NCBI GenBank assembly: GCA_900769055.1 | Contig: CAAGFF010000118.1 | Location: 1 to 8,980 of the forward strand | Reading direction: 5' to 3' | From: an uncultured Prevotella sp. | Lineage (GTDB): Bacteria; Bacteroidota; Bacteroidia; Bacteroidales; Bacteroidaceae | Length of the DNA stretch: 8,980 nt | Shown: piece after piece, positions 1-7,388 of the stretch | Position numbering within the stretch: the first letter of the stretch is position 1 | Layout of the letters: each line of letters opens with the position of its first letter | Made by a program: the position numbers and the translations under genes | The notes under the pieces: model-generated | Databases searched by the model: none | Told to the model about the DNA's origin: nothing | The model's input: the letters and a program-made list of their open reading frames with translations, nothing else

Positions 1-576
1 CAGTACCTGCGCAAGGAACATCACTGCAAGGCCAAGCACGAGGTTCCAAGGGTCGAGCAAGGCATCGAGTCCGCACGAGGCATTTGCCCAGTGGCTGATG
101 ACGGGCTGTGAGAATACCGTTAGGTTCATCTTGTCGACAATGAAATTGGAGCCGTTGAAGAACGTTGCTACGGCTCCGCCAAGGAGCAGCGGTGCCACAA
201 GGCCGTTGATGACGAGCATCACCTGAAAGGTCTTAGGACCGAGAAAGTTGCCCATCTTGTTCTGGAACTCATAGCTTACGGCCTGCAGCACGAACGTGAA
301 GAGGATAATCATCCAGAGCCAGTATGCTCCTCCGAAACTGGTACTATAGAACAGAGGGAATGAGGCGAAGAAAGCTCCGCCGAAGGTAACGAGCGTGGTG
401 AATGTCAGCTCCCACTTGCGGCCTGTGCTGTTTACGAGCAGCCTGCGCTCAGCATCGTTCTTCCCAAGACTGAACAGCATGGCGTTGGCACCCTGAACGA
501 ACATCAGGAATACCAGCAAGGCTCCGAGCAGAGAAACAAGGAACCACCAGTAGTTTTGCAAGAATGAATATGTCAT
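1..576 (-). CDS. cydB: Cytochrome bd quinol oxidase subunit II (CydB), N-terminal part; 3' end outside window
   Basis: Subunit II of the inner-membrane cytochrome bd oxidase, which with CydA oxidises quinol and reduces O2 to water. The reading frame is open from the ATG at 576 to the window edge, giving 192 residues of a family usually about 340-385 long. The translation is very hydrophobic, with helices at about residues 9-33, 60-75, 81-106, 118-140 and 178-192. Residues 38-47 (GKNDAERRLL) followed by VNS, and a later GGAFFASFPLFY stretch, align with GRNDTERRIMINS and GGALFAAWPMVY as I recall them from E. coli CydB. The HWDGN segment of E. coli is replaced by KWELT, which seems normal for Bacteroidetes. 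It lies 43 nt downstream of cydA on the same strand and is surely co-transcribed with it. Identification is firm; only the missing C-terminus cannot be judged. Confidence 0.93.
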   Translation of the reverse strand, partial: MTYSFLQNYWWFLVSLLGALLVFLMFVQGANAMLFSLGKNDAERRLLVNSTGRKWELTFTTLVTFGGAFFASFPLFYSTSFGGAYWLWMIILFTFVLQAVSYEFQNKMGNFLGPKTFQVMLVINGLVAPLLLGGAVATFFNGSNFIVDKMNLTVFSQPVISHWANASCGLDALLDPWNLVLGLAVMFLAQVL

Positions 577-619
577 ATCGTTGGATGTTTAATGATTGGT
601 TCAACAATTATTTGTCTGA

Positions 620-2191
620 TTAGGCGTTATGCTCCTCGCTCCACATGCCTTTCCTTATCTGCTTGAGCATGATGGATATCTCAACAGCGAGCATGGTAGT
701 GAACAAAGCAAGGAACAGGAAGAAAGTAAGCATCACGCTTCCCGAACTGATGTCGGAGACGGCAGCCCATGTTGGCAGCATGTCCTGAATGGTCCATGGC
801 TGTCTTCCCATCTCAGCCACTATCCATCCGCTCTCGCTGGCAATATATGCGAGAGGCACAAGAGCTATGGCCAGCAGATGGAACCACTTATACTTAGTAA
901 CATCACACCTGCACACAAGATGCAAGGCCAGCAGGAAGAACAATATGAACAGGCAGCCCAGTCCGACCATCACACGGAACGACCAGAAACACAGAGGCAC
1001 AGACGGTACCACCTGGCTGGCCGACTTGACGTATCCATATCCGAAATAGGGCATATTCTCGCGCAGAGTCTTCAGATGACGCTGTGCCGTCTCCTCAGAA
1101 TTGGCTTTCTTGGCGTTGCGGTATGACATGAGGGCATATACCGCCGTGCGTCCGCGCTTGATTTTCTCCTCTACAGACAGTTCCTTTGTACCGTCGGGAC
1201 GTGTATATCCGTTTACCAGATCCTGTATTCCCGGTACATATCCATGCATATCCCTTGTTGCGAGCACGGAGAGTCCGTAAGGCAGGCCCAGGCGGAATGG
1301 CGGTTCCTGCTCGTTCATATAGTCTGGCTGCGAGAATGGCGACACCCATGCCACAGCTGTCAGCGACTGGTCGGTACCACCCTTGTACAGAGCCTCCATA
1401 GCGGCAAGCTTCATTGGCTGTACCTGAGCCACCTTATAGGCAGAGTTGTCGCCCGTGAAGGCTGCAAGCAGCGAGGCAACGAGACCTACGGACGCGCCAA
1501 TCTTGATGCTCTCCACAGCAAGCTTGCGCTCGCGTCCCTTGTAGAGATACCAGCAGCTGACGGCCACCGTGAATACCGCTCCCACTATCCATGCTGAGGT
1601 GACGGTGTGGCAGAACTTGTCAACAGCAAATGGCGACAGGGCCACGTCGGCAAACGACACCATCTCGTTGCGCATGGTGTCGGGATTGAACTCGCAGCCC
1701 ACGGGATATTGCATCCATGCGTTGGCAACCAATATCCACCAAGCGGAAATGGTAGCTCCCAGTCCCGTGAGCCATGTCGATGCGAGATGGAAACCAGCAG
1801 ATACCTTGCTCCATCCAAAGAACATAACGGCAACGAAGGTTGACTCCATGAAGAAGGCAACGATGCCCTCGATGGCGAGCGGTGCGCCGAAGATGTCGCC
1901 AACGAACCATGAGTAGTTGCTCCAGTTGGTACCGAACTCGAACTCAAGGATAATACCCGTAGCCACTCCCATGGCGAAGTTTATTCCAAAGAGCCGCTGC
2001 CAGAAACGTGCGGCATCCTTCCAGAACAGCTTGCGCGTACGGTAGTAGCATGTCTCTACAATGCCCATGATAAGGGCCAGTCCCAAAGTCAGCGGCACGA
2101 AAAGCCAATGGTAGATGGCTGTGAGAGCAAACTGTGCCCTCGACCAGTCAATCGTGCCGGTGCTGATGTCTAACAATAGGTTTGAAGTCAT
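620..2191 (-). CDS. cydA: Cytochrome bd quinol oxidase subunit I (CydA)
   Basis: Catalytic subunit of the bd-type terminal oxidase; it binds hemes b558, b595 and d and the quinol. At 523 residues it is full length. All key residues align with E. coli at an offset of 9 in the N-terminal half: His28 (His19), Glu108 (Glu99), Glu116 (Glu107), His195 (His186, b558 ligand), and quinol-loop Lys261 and Glu266 (Lys252, Glu257). Arg406 and Met408 in WSFRVMVG correspond to Arg391 and Met393 (b558 ligand). The GRQPW signature is at 462-466. About 140 residues separate Lys261/Glu266 from Arg406, so this is the long Q-loop type. The start at 2191 fits: an AT-rich leader precedes it and LSRxQFALTAxYH-like sequence follows at the usual distance. 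It sits 51 nt downstream of the DUF4492 gene and 43 nt upstream of cydB. Expression under low oxygen is expected from the family but no regulator site is evident. Confidence 0.97.
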   Translation of the reverse strand: MTSNLLLDISTGTIDWSRAQFALTAIYHWLFVPLTLGLALIMGIVETCYYRTRKLFWKDAARFWQRLFGINFAMGVATGIILEFEFGTNWSNYSWFVGDIFGAPLAIEGIVAFFMESTFVAVMFFGWSKVSAGFHLASTWLTGLGATISAWWILVANAWMQYPVGCEFNPDTMRNEMVSFADVALSPFAVDKFCHTVTSAWIVGAVFTVAVSCWYLYKGRERKLAVESIKIGASVGLVASLLAAFTGDNSAYKVAQVQPMKLAAMEALYKGGTDQSLTAVAWVSPFSQPDYMNEQEPPFRLGLPYGLSVLATRDMHGYVPGIQDLVNGYTRPDGTKELSVEEKIKRGRTAVYALMSYRNAKKANSEETAQRHLKTLRENMPYFGYGYVKSASQVVPSVPLCFWSFRVMVGLGCLFILFFLLALHLVCRCDVTKYKWFHLLAIALVPLAYIASESGWIVAEMGRQPWTIQDMLPTWAAVSDISSGSVMLTFFLFLALFTTMLAVEISIMLKQIRKGMWSEEHNA

Positions 2192-2242
2192 GTTTATATT
2201 ATTTTAGTTATTTATGTCTCGTTTATCAACCTCAACTTCTGC

Positions 2243-2467
2243 TTATTCGGCAGTCCTCTCCTCAAGCTCAGCCGAAACGAAGTCTGCCTCCTGTCCCTTG
2301 CTGGCGTTCTGTCCAATAAAGTCCTGAAAGAAGAACAACTTGAGCACGGCAAAGATGATGACCACCTTGACAATTATTACTGTCCAAAGTGTTCTGCCAA
2401 CGGTCATATTCCTAAATCCTTCAATATAGAAACGGACCACACGGCATATAAAGTTCGACTGTGCCAT
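2243..2467 (-). CDS. DUF4492 small membrane protein of the cyd operon
   Basis: A 74-residue protein with one predicted membrane helix at about residues 28-47, preceded by a basic, aromatic N-terminal segment (RFYIEGFRNM at 12-21, then TVGRTLW at 22-28). This FYxxGFRxMTxGRTLW pattern is what I recall of DUF4492, a family found next to cydA in Bacteroidetes and Epsilonproteobacteria. The last 25 residues are acidic and polar and look disordered. It is the first gene of the leftward operon, 51 nt ahead of cydA. Function is unproven. Size, single helix and position suggest an accessory or assembly subunit of the bd oxidase, comparable in role though not in sequence to CydX/CydS of other bacteria. 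That comparison is inference. Confidence 0.85.
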   Translation of the reverse strand: MAQSNFICRVVRFYIEGFRNMTVGRTLWTVIIVKVVIIFAVLKLFFFQDFIGQNASKGQEADFVSAELEERTAE

Positions 2468-2520
2468 TCTGTGTTTCCTAATGCTTTTAAGGTGGGTCTA
2501 TTAAACAGGGTGTAAATATA

Positions 2521-2557
2521 CAAAATATAATTTAATATTGTTCGTTTTTTCCTCAAA
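2521..2557 (-). promoter_or_regulatory. Tentative promoter of the cyd operon
   Basis: Read on the minus strand, TTTG (2557-2554) is followed 24-25 nt later by TATATTTTG (2529-2521). This resembles the Bacteroidetes -33 TTTG and -7 TAnnTTTG boxes, but the internal spacing of the -7 box is one base off and the distance between boxes exceeds the usual 19-21 nt. Transcription would start near 2515, giving a leader of about 50 nt. No better match exists on this strand upstream of 2467. Confidence 0.3.
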
Positions 2558-2601
2558 AATGCAAAATTTTAATATATTAAAGACTTGATAAGGACAATTC
2601 T

Positions 2602-2632
2602 TTTGCCATTTAAGATAAAAAGTATAATTTTG
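2602..2632 (+). promoter_or_regulatory. Bacteroidetes-type (sigma-ABfr) promoter of the exporter operon
   Basis: TTTG at 2602-2605 and TAATTTTG at 2625-2632 are separated by exactly 19 nt. This is an exact match to the -33 TTTG / N19-21 / -7 TAnnTTTG consensus of the primary sigma factor of Bacteroides. Transcription should begin near 2639, giving a 5' leader of about 25 nt before the ATG at 2664. No comparable promoter is seen before any of the four later genes, which supports a single transcript through 8636. Confidence 0.75.
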
Positions 2633-2663
2633 CAACGATAATTTAAGAACCAAAACAATAGTT

Positions 2664-3536
2664 ATGAATAAGAAAGTATTAATACCAATCATCATCGTAG
2701 GCCTGCTTCTCGTGGCAGGCATAGCCTACCTTGCCGTAAGCCTCAACAAGCAGAAAGAGGAAAACAGGGCCATGCAGGAGCTGGCCGAGATGGACAAGAA
2801 GGAAATGGAGAACGAATACCAGCAGTTCGCCAGACAGTACAGCGAGATGAAAACCCAGATAAACAACGACTCCATAGTAGCACAGCTCACAGCCGAACAG
2901 GAGAAGACCCAACAGCTGCTTGAGGAGCTTCGCCGAACCAAGAGCAACGATGCACGGGAGATATCCAGGCTGAAGAAAGAGCTGGCCACCGTTAGGGCCG
3001 TGCTACGCAGTTACGTGCTGGAAATAGACTCGTTGAACCGCCTCAACCAGAACCTCAAGGACGAGAACAACCGCATGAGAGGACAGTACGAGGAGGCAAC
3101 AAGACAGATAGAAGGTCTGAATACCGAGAAGGCATCGCTCTCAGAGAAGGTTGCCATAGCCGCACAACTCGACGCCATCGGCATTAACCTAACGCTCAAG
3201 GACAAGAAGTCTAAGACCACCGAGAAGCTGAAGAAGGCCAAGGCCCTACAGGTGAACTTCTCAATAGCCAAGAACGTTACCGCACCAAGCGGCATGAAGA
3301 CAGTCTACGTGCGCATAACATCGCCAACGGGAGCCGTTCTCGGCGGAGGCGGAACATTCAGCTACGAGAACCGCAACCTTGAATGCTCAATGAAGAAGAC
3401 CATTGAGTACACAGGCAACGAGACTCCGATGACGCTTTTCTGGAACATAGAGCAGTCCATGGTTGAAGGCACATACAAGGTGAGCATCTTCGCTGATGGC
3501 AACATGATTGGCAGCAAGAACTTCAGCCTGAAATAG
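2664..3536 (+). CDS. Membrane-anchored coiled-coil protein with C-terminal beta domain, function unknown
   Basis: A 290-residue protein with three visible parts. Residues 1-4 are basic, and residues 5-27 form one hydrophobic helix that is probably an uncleaved anchor with the rest in the periplasm. Residues about 29-165 are highly charged and heptad-like, rich in E, K, Q, L and R with no proline: a long coiled coil. Residues about 195-290 are rich in beta-type sequence (TVYVRITSPTG, GTYKVSIFADG) and glycine and may form an Ig-like sandwich. I recall similar proteins across Bacteroidales, all annotated as hypothetical. It is first behind the promoter, 58 nt before the preferred start of the TolC-family gene, so it is probably co-transcribed with the exporter. 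A structural or gating partner in the periplasm is conceivable, but nothing in the sequence shows a catalytic activity. It is not an HlyD adaptor: there is no lipoyl-type half-motif. Confidence 0.8.
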   Translation: MNKKVLIPIIIVGLLLVAGIAYLAVSLNKQKEENRAMQELAEMDKKEMENEYQQFARQYSEMKTQINNDSIVAQLTAEQEKTQQLLEELRRTKSNDAREISRLKKELATVRAVLRSYVLEIDSLNRLNQNLKDENNRMRGQYEEATRQIEGLNTEKASLSEKVAIAAQLDAIGINLTLKDKKSKTTEKLKKAKALQVNFSIAKNVTAPSGMKTVYVRITSPTGAVLGGGGTFSYENRNLECSMKKTIEYTGNETPMTLFWNIEQSMVEGTYKVSIFADGNMIGSKNFSLK

Positions 3537-3594
3537 GCAGTGTCTCTCTATGTCCAAGACACCATTTAACAATACACATATAATATATAATGCA

Positions 3595-5160
3595 ATGAAC
3601 ATTGAGCAAAACGGCAACCACAAGTCGCATTCCTGCAAGCGGCCACTGGCTTCGGGCGGACGGTTACTCTTAACTCTGCTCTGCCTGATGTGCGGAGGTG
3701 CCGGCGCGCTGGCGCAAGGAGCATTAACCCTTGACAGTTGCCGCTCGCTCGCCCTGCGCAACAACAAGCATCTGAGCATATCGAAGCTTAGCCGGCAAAT
3801 GGCCGCACAGACGAGGAAGGCCGCCAAGACAAAATACCTTCCCAAGGTTGATGCAACAGGAACATACCAGTTCACATCGCGCGAGATTTCCATACTGAAC
3901 AACGCCGACAAGACGGCACTAAGCAATATGGGAACAAACGTTGGAACTCAGTTTGGCAGCAGCGTACAGTCCATCATCGGCGAGCTAACGCAAAACGGAG
4001 CTATAACTCCCAGTCAGGCACAGGTGTTTGGCGACATTCTCGGCAAGGCAGGAACGTCCATGGCCGACGGGCTGAACAAGGTGGGGCAGCACATACGTGA
4101 TGCCTTCGACACCGACACCCGTCACATCATGGCAGCCGACATTCTCATCACACAGCCTATCTATGCAGGAGGAGCCATCACGGCAGCAAACAATATTGCT
4201 AAACTCAGCGAGGAGCTTGCAGCCAACAACATCGACTCGCGCAGACAACAGACCATCTACGACACCGACCAGGCATACTGGACGGTAGTATCGCTAAGAC
4301 AGAAACAGAAACTCGCAGAGAGCTACCTCGCATTAGTGAGCAAGCTGCATGCCAATGTGGAAAAGATGATTGCACAGGGTGTAGCCACAAGAGCTGAAGG
4401 ACTGCAGGTGGCCGTTAAGGTCAACGAGGCCGAGATGGCGAAGGCAAAGGTCGATGACGGACTGTCTCTTGCACGAATGCTGCTCTGCCAGCTCTGCGGA
4501 CTCGACATAAACGAGGGAATATGCCTCGCTGACGAGGATGCCGAAACTCTGCCCTACGCACCTGCTGTGACTTCTGCCAACATGCAAACGGCCCTTGGCA
4601 ACCGTCCAGAACTGCGTATGCTGCAAAATGCCATCGACATAAGCAAGGAAAACACCCGCCTGGTAAGGGCAGCTTATCTCCCCAAGGTCGTAGCCATGGG
4701 CGGATATATGATATCCAATCCCTGCCTGTTCAATGGTTTCGAGCGCCGTTTCTCTGGAATGTTCCATGCTGGAGTGATGGTGCAGGTACCTGTGTGGTCA
4801 TGGTTCGAGGGGCGCTACAGGATGAACGCCACCAAGGCAGCGAGCAACATTGCTCAAATGGAGTTGGAGGACACGCAGGAGAAAATAGAGCTGCAAGTAA
4901 ACCAAAGCATATTCAAGACCACAGAGGCCGACAAGAGGTTAGTCATGGCAACCAAGAACACAGAGAGCGCAGAGGAGAACCTGCGTTGTGCCAACATCGG
5001 TTTCAAGGAGGGTGTCATGAGCACTACCGACGTAATGGCCGCACAAACAGCATGGCTCGAAGCGCGCTCACGGAAAATAGATGCGGAGATAGATGTACGC
5101 CTCTCACGCACCAACCTGCAGAAGTCGCTCGGCACACTGTGCTGCGAGCTTAACTATTAG
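3595..5160 (+). CDS. TolC-family outer-membrane efflux channel
   Basis: Outer-membrane exit duct of a tripartite exporter. I prefer the ATG at 3595 (521 residues): it follows an AT-rich leader typical of this phylum and leaves a 23-residue n-region before the hydrophobic signal core (LLLTLLCLMCGGAGALA), with likely cleavage at ALA-Q. The in-frame ATG at 3550 would give 536 residues and an overlong n-region. Two OEP repeats are visible. The first ends with GVATRAEGLQVAVKV near residue 262. The second ends with GFKEGVMSTTDVMAAQ at 469-484, the typical GxxSxxDVxxAQ motif. VPVWSWFEGRYR matches the strand-to-helix turn of the second repeat, and QPIYAGGAI that of the first. About 78 residues (98-175) lie between the first two beta-strands where E. 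coli TolC has a short external loop. It lies 32 nt before the adaptor gene, which has a matching TolC-docking tip. Confidence 0.93.
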   Translation: MNIEQNGNHKSHSCKRPLASGGRLLLTLLCLMCGGAGALAQGALTLDSCRSLALRNNKHLSISKLSRQMAAQTRKAAKTKYLPKVDATGTYQFTSREISILNNADKTALSNMGTNVGTQFGSSVQSIIGELTQNGAITPSQAQVFGDILGKAGTSMADGLNKVGQHIRDAFDTDTRHIMAADILITQPIYAGGAITAANNIAKLSEELAANNIDSRRQQTIYDTDQAYWTVVSLRQKQKLAESYLALVSKLHANVEKMIAQGVATRAEGLQVAVKVNEAEMAKAKVDDGLSLARMLLCQLCGLDINEGICLADEDAETLPYAPAVTSANMQTALGNRPELRMLQNAIDISKENTRLVRAAYLPKVVAMGGYMISNPCLFNGFERRFSGMFHAGVMVQVPVWSWFEGRYRMNATKAASNIAQMELEDTQEKIELQVNQSIFKTTEADKRLVMATKNTESAEENLRCANIGFKEGVMSTTDVMAAQTAWLEARSRKIDAEIDVRLSRTNLQKSLGTLCCELNY

Positions 5161-5192
5161 CCCACAACAATATTTACAAACAACAACGAATC

Positions 5193-6179
5193 ATGTCAGA
5201 GAAAACACAACATAACAACATACTGCTTGCCGTACTTGTATTCACGGCTGTGGTGATTATCGTAGCCCTGATAGGCTTCCTTACGTTGGGCAAGGAAGAC
5301 GATGTTATACAAGGTGAGATTGAGGTCAGCGAGTACCGGGTGTCGAGCAAGCTGCCCGGACGCATTCTTGAGATTAGAGTCGTAGAAGGCGACTTTGTCC
5401 ACGCTGGCGATACGCTGGCTATACTTGAGGTTCCCGAGGCTGAGGCTCAGAAGCGCGCTGCCGAGGCTACGCAAGGAGCCGCACAGGCCGTGAGCGACAT
5501 GGCTGAGGCAGGAGCACGCAAGGAGCAGATACAGGCGGCATACCAGCTATGGCAGCAGGCATCTGCGGCCTGCGACATTGCCGAGAAGAGCTACACACGC
5601 ATACAGAACCTCTTCAACGAGGGTGTGATGAGCGCCCAGAAGCGCGATGAGGCCCTGGCAGCATACAAGGCTACCGAGGCACAGATGCATGCCGCCAAGA
5701 GCCAGTACGACATGGCCAGAAACGGTGCACGGCGTGAGGAGAAAAAGGCTGCGGCACAGCAGGCACTTGCTGCCCAAAGTGCTGTTGACGTGGTCAGCTC
5801 CCTGCTCAGGGAGACTGTACAGATAGCAACAGCCGACGGTGAGGTGTCAGACATCTATCCCAAGGTGGGCGAGCTTGTTGGAACAGGTGCCCCTATCATG
5901 AGCATATCTATAATGAAGGACATGTGGGGAACCTTCAATGTCAGGGAAGACCAGCTGAGTGGCCTGAAGGTCGGCGACATCCTCACAGCATACTCTCCCG
6001 CTTTCAACAAGGAGATACGCATGAAGGTATTCCACATCAAGGACCAGGGTGCCTTTGCTGTATGGAAGGCCACCAAGGCCACAGGCCAATACGACCTCAA
6101 GACCTTTGAGGTTAAGGCAAGGCCGCTTGAGCCTTTCGAGGGACTACGTCCAGGCATGTCGCTTGTCATTAGGAAATAG
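5193..6179 (+). CDS. HlyD-family periplasmic adaptor (membrane fusion protein)
   Basis: Links the inner-membrane transporter to the TolC channel. Of 328 residues, 10-32 form the single N-terminal membrane anchor. Residues 40-80 are the first half of the lipoyl-like domain (VSSKLPGRILEIRVVEGDFV, then AGDTLAIL). Residues about 82-205 are an Ala/Glu/Lys-rich helical hairpin. Arg136, Leu140 and Ser147 in RIQNLFNEGVMS exactly fit the RxxxLxxxxxxS tip that docks on TolC. Residues about 210-230 (ADGEVSDIYPKVGELVGTG) complete the lipoyl domain, and a beta-barrel follows, ending in FEGLRPGMSLVI as in EmrA/YbhG-type adaptors. The gene begins 32 nt after the channel gene and ends 5 nt before the first permease. 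Length and architecture are normal and nothing is missing. Substrate cannot be deduced. Confidence 0.95.
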   Translation: MSEKTQHNNILLAVLVFTAVVIIVALIGFLTLGKEDDVIQGEIEVSEYRVSSKLPGRILEIRVVEGDFVHAGDTLAILEVPEAEAQKRAAEATQGAAQAVSDMAEAGARKEQIQAAYQLWQQASAACDIAEKSYTRIQNLFNEGVMSAQKRDEALAAYKATEAQMHAAKSQYDMARNGARREEKKAAAQQALAAQSAVDVVSSLLRETVQIATADGEVSDIYPKVGELVGTGAPIMSISIMKDMWGTFNVREDQLSGLKVGDILTAYSPAFNKEIRMKVFHIKDQGAFAVWKATKATGQYDLKTFEVKARPLEPFEGLRPGMSLVIRK

Positions 6180-6184
6180 CATCT

Positions 6185-7348
6185 ATGCTGAGACGCATCC
6201 TGCACATATCACGCCGCGAGGTAGGACTGCTGTTGCGCAATCCCATATACCTGTTCTGCATGGTGCTACTGCCATGCTTCGTCATAGTATTCTTCACCAC
6301 CATGATGGGAGCAGGACAACCGCAGTCGATGCCCGTAGGTGTCGTCGATGCAGACAACACTTCGACAACACGGGCAATGACGCGCAAGCTCGACTCCTTC
6401 CAGTCGACAGCCATCACAGCCCACTACAATTCCGTGGCTGAAGCACGCAAGGCCATGCAACGCAACGAAATTTACGCTTTTATTTATTTTCCGGCTCACA
6501 CTACTGATGAGCTGCTGTCATCGCGGCAGCCCAAGATTTCTTTCTATTACAGCAACGCCTGCATAACGTCAGGCTCGCTGCTGTTCAAGGACCTGAAGAC
6601 CATTGCTACGCTCGGCTCGGCAGCAGTCGGCTCGGCCACGCTGTCGGCTCTTGGCAAGACCGACCGAGAGATAGCCACTTTCCTGCAACCCATAACAATA
6701 GACTTACATCCCATAGGCAATCCCACCACCGACTATAATGTCTATCTCAGCACATCCATGATACCAGCCTGCCTGATGCTGTTCATCTTCCTCATCACGG
6801 CCTACTCCATAGGCACAGAACAGAAGTTCGGACGCTCACGTGAGTGGCTTTCCATGGCTGGCGACAACATCGGCGTGGCCATAGCAGGCAAGCTGTTACC
6901 ACAGTTTGTCATATTCGCAACAGTCATGTGCTCATACCTTATATATATATATGGCTTTCTCGGTTTCCCCAATGCCGGAGGCCCTATGGTGACATTGCTG
7001 TTGGGTGTTCTCGCCGTCTTGGCAGCACAGGGCTTTGGCACATTCGCATTCGGCTTAGCTCCATCCCTGCGCATGTCTATGAGCATTTGCAGTCTGTGGG
7101 CAGCCCTTAGCTTCTCCGTCATGGGAGCAACATTCCCCGTATCTGCCATGCCTCCTGCCGTGGAGGCTCTGACCTACCTGTTCCCCATGCGGCACTATTT
7201 CGCCATCTACCAGTCGTGTGTCTTCGGAGGCAGCAGTCCTGCCGACGTATGGCCCGACTTCCTGTTCCTGCTGCTATTCGCCATTAGCCCCATCGTAATG
7301 CTGCGCCGCATAGGACACGCAACGAGGGAATGGGTATACATGCCATAA
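6185..7348 (+). CDS. ABC-2 type transporter permease, first of a pair
   Basis: Inner-membrane subunit of the exporter, of the ABC2_membrane_3 / YhhJ-YbhS-YbhR class. The 387 residues show the class layout: a short cytoplasmic start with RNPIYLF, helix 1 at about 22-42, then a periplasmic domain of about 145 residues beginning PVGVVDADNTS (50-60). A cluster of about five helices follows from about 190 (190-210, 232-254, 264-287, 294-315, 350-372). The late segment FPVSAMPPAVEALTYLFPMRHY at about 317-338, only partly quoted in other families as SxMPxxLxxLxxxxPxRYF, is typical of ABC-2 permeases. No Walker motifs are present, so it cannot hydrolyse ATP alone. The ATG lies only 5 nt after the adaptor stop codon, so translation is probably coupled. 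The partner permease follows 40 nt later. Substrate is unknown; relatives export drugs, lipids or other hydrophobic compounds. Confidence 0.92.
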   Translation: MLRRILHISRREVGLLLRNPIYLFCMVLLPCFVIVFFTTMMGAGQPQSMPVGVVDADNTSTTRAMTRKLDSFQSTAITAHYNSVAEARKAMQRNEIYAFIYFPAHTTDELLSSRQPKISFYYSNACITSGSLLFKDLKTIATLGSAAVGSATLSALGKTDREIATFLQPITIDLHPIGNPTTDYNVYLSTSMIPACLMLFIFLITAYSIGTEQKFGRSREWLSMAGDNIGVAIAGKLLPQFVIFATVMCSYLIYIYGFLGFPNAGGPMVTLLLGVLAVLAAQGFGTFAFGLAPSLRMSMSICSLWAALSFSVMGATFPVSAMPPAVEALTYLFPMRHYFAIYQSCVFGGSSPADVWPDFLFLLLFAISPIVMLRRIGHATREWVYMP

Positions 7349-7388
7349 TCCCACAGGACATACCACCAATCATCAAGACTCTCATCTT

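Larger units (their letters stand above)
2468..2663. promoter_or_regulatory. Divergent AT-rich intergenic region between the cyd operon and the exporter operon
   Basis: This 196-nt spacer separates two start codons pointing away from each other and is far richer in A+T than the genes on either side, so it must carry the promoters of both operons. The rightward promoter is clear and listed separately. The leftward one is only tentative. The translated stretch reading leftwards from 2722 is a chance frame through this region. I see no strong symmetric operator or riboswitch. Confidence 0.75.

Noticed and set aside
629..1126. 165-codon plus-strand frame opposite cydA
   Set aside because: It lies wholly within the certain cydA gene on the other strand. 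Its translation is rich in His, Gln and Ser with no domain or membrane pattern.
2584..2598. FNR-like half-site TTGAT upstream of both operons
   Set aside because: Only the first half matches TTGAT-N4-ATCAA; the second half (ACAAT) does not.
2501..2722. 73-codon minus-strand frame over the divergent promoter region
   Set aside because: It runs through the mapped promoter and the start of a plus-strand gene. Its hydrophobic look comes from AT-rich DNA.
3387..3926. 179-codon minus-strand frame
   Set aside because: It spans the end of the coiled-coil gene, the gap and the start of the TolC-family gene, all well supported on the plus strand. It has no promoter or recognisable domain.
4333..4767. 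144-codon minus-strand frame inside the channel gene
   Set aside because: Antisense shadow of a well-supported coding sequence; the composition is not protein-like.
6940..6952. TATATATATAT tract inside the first permease
   Set aside because: It simply encodes Leu-Ile-Tyr-Ile-Tyr in a membrane helix and keeps the frame. There is no sign of a phase-variable repeat.
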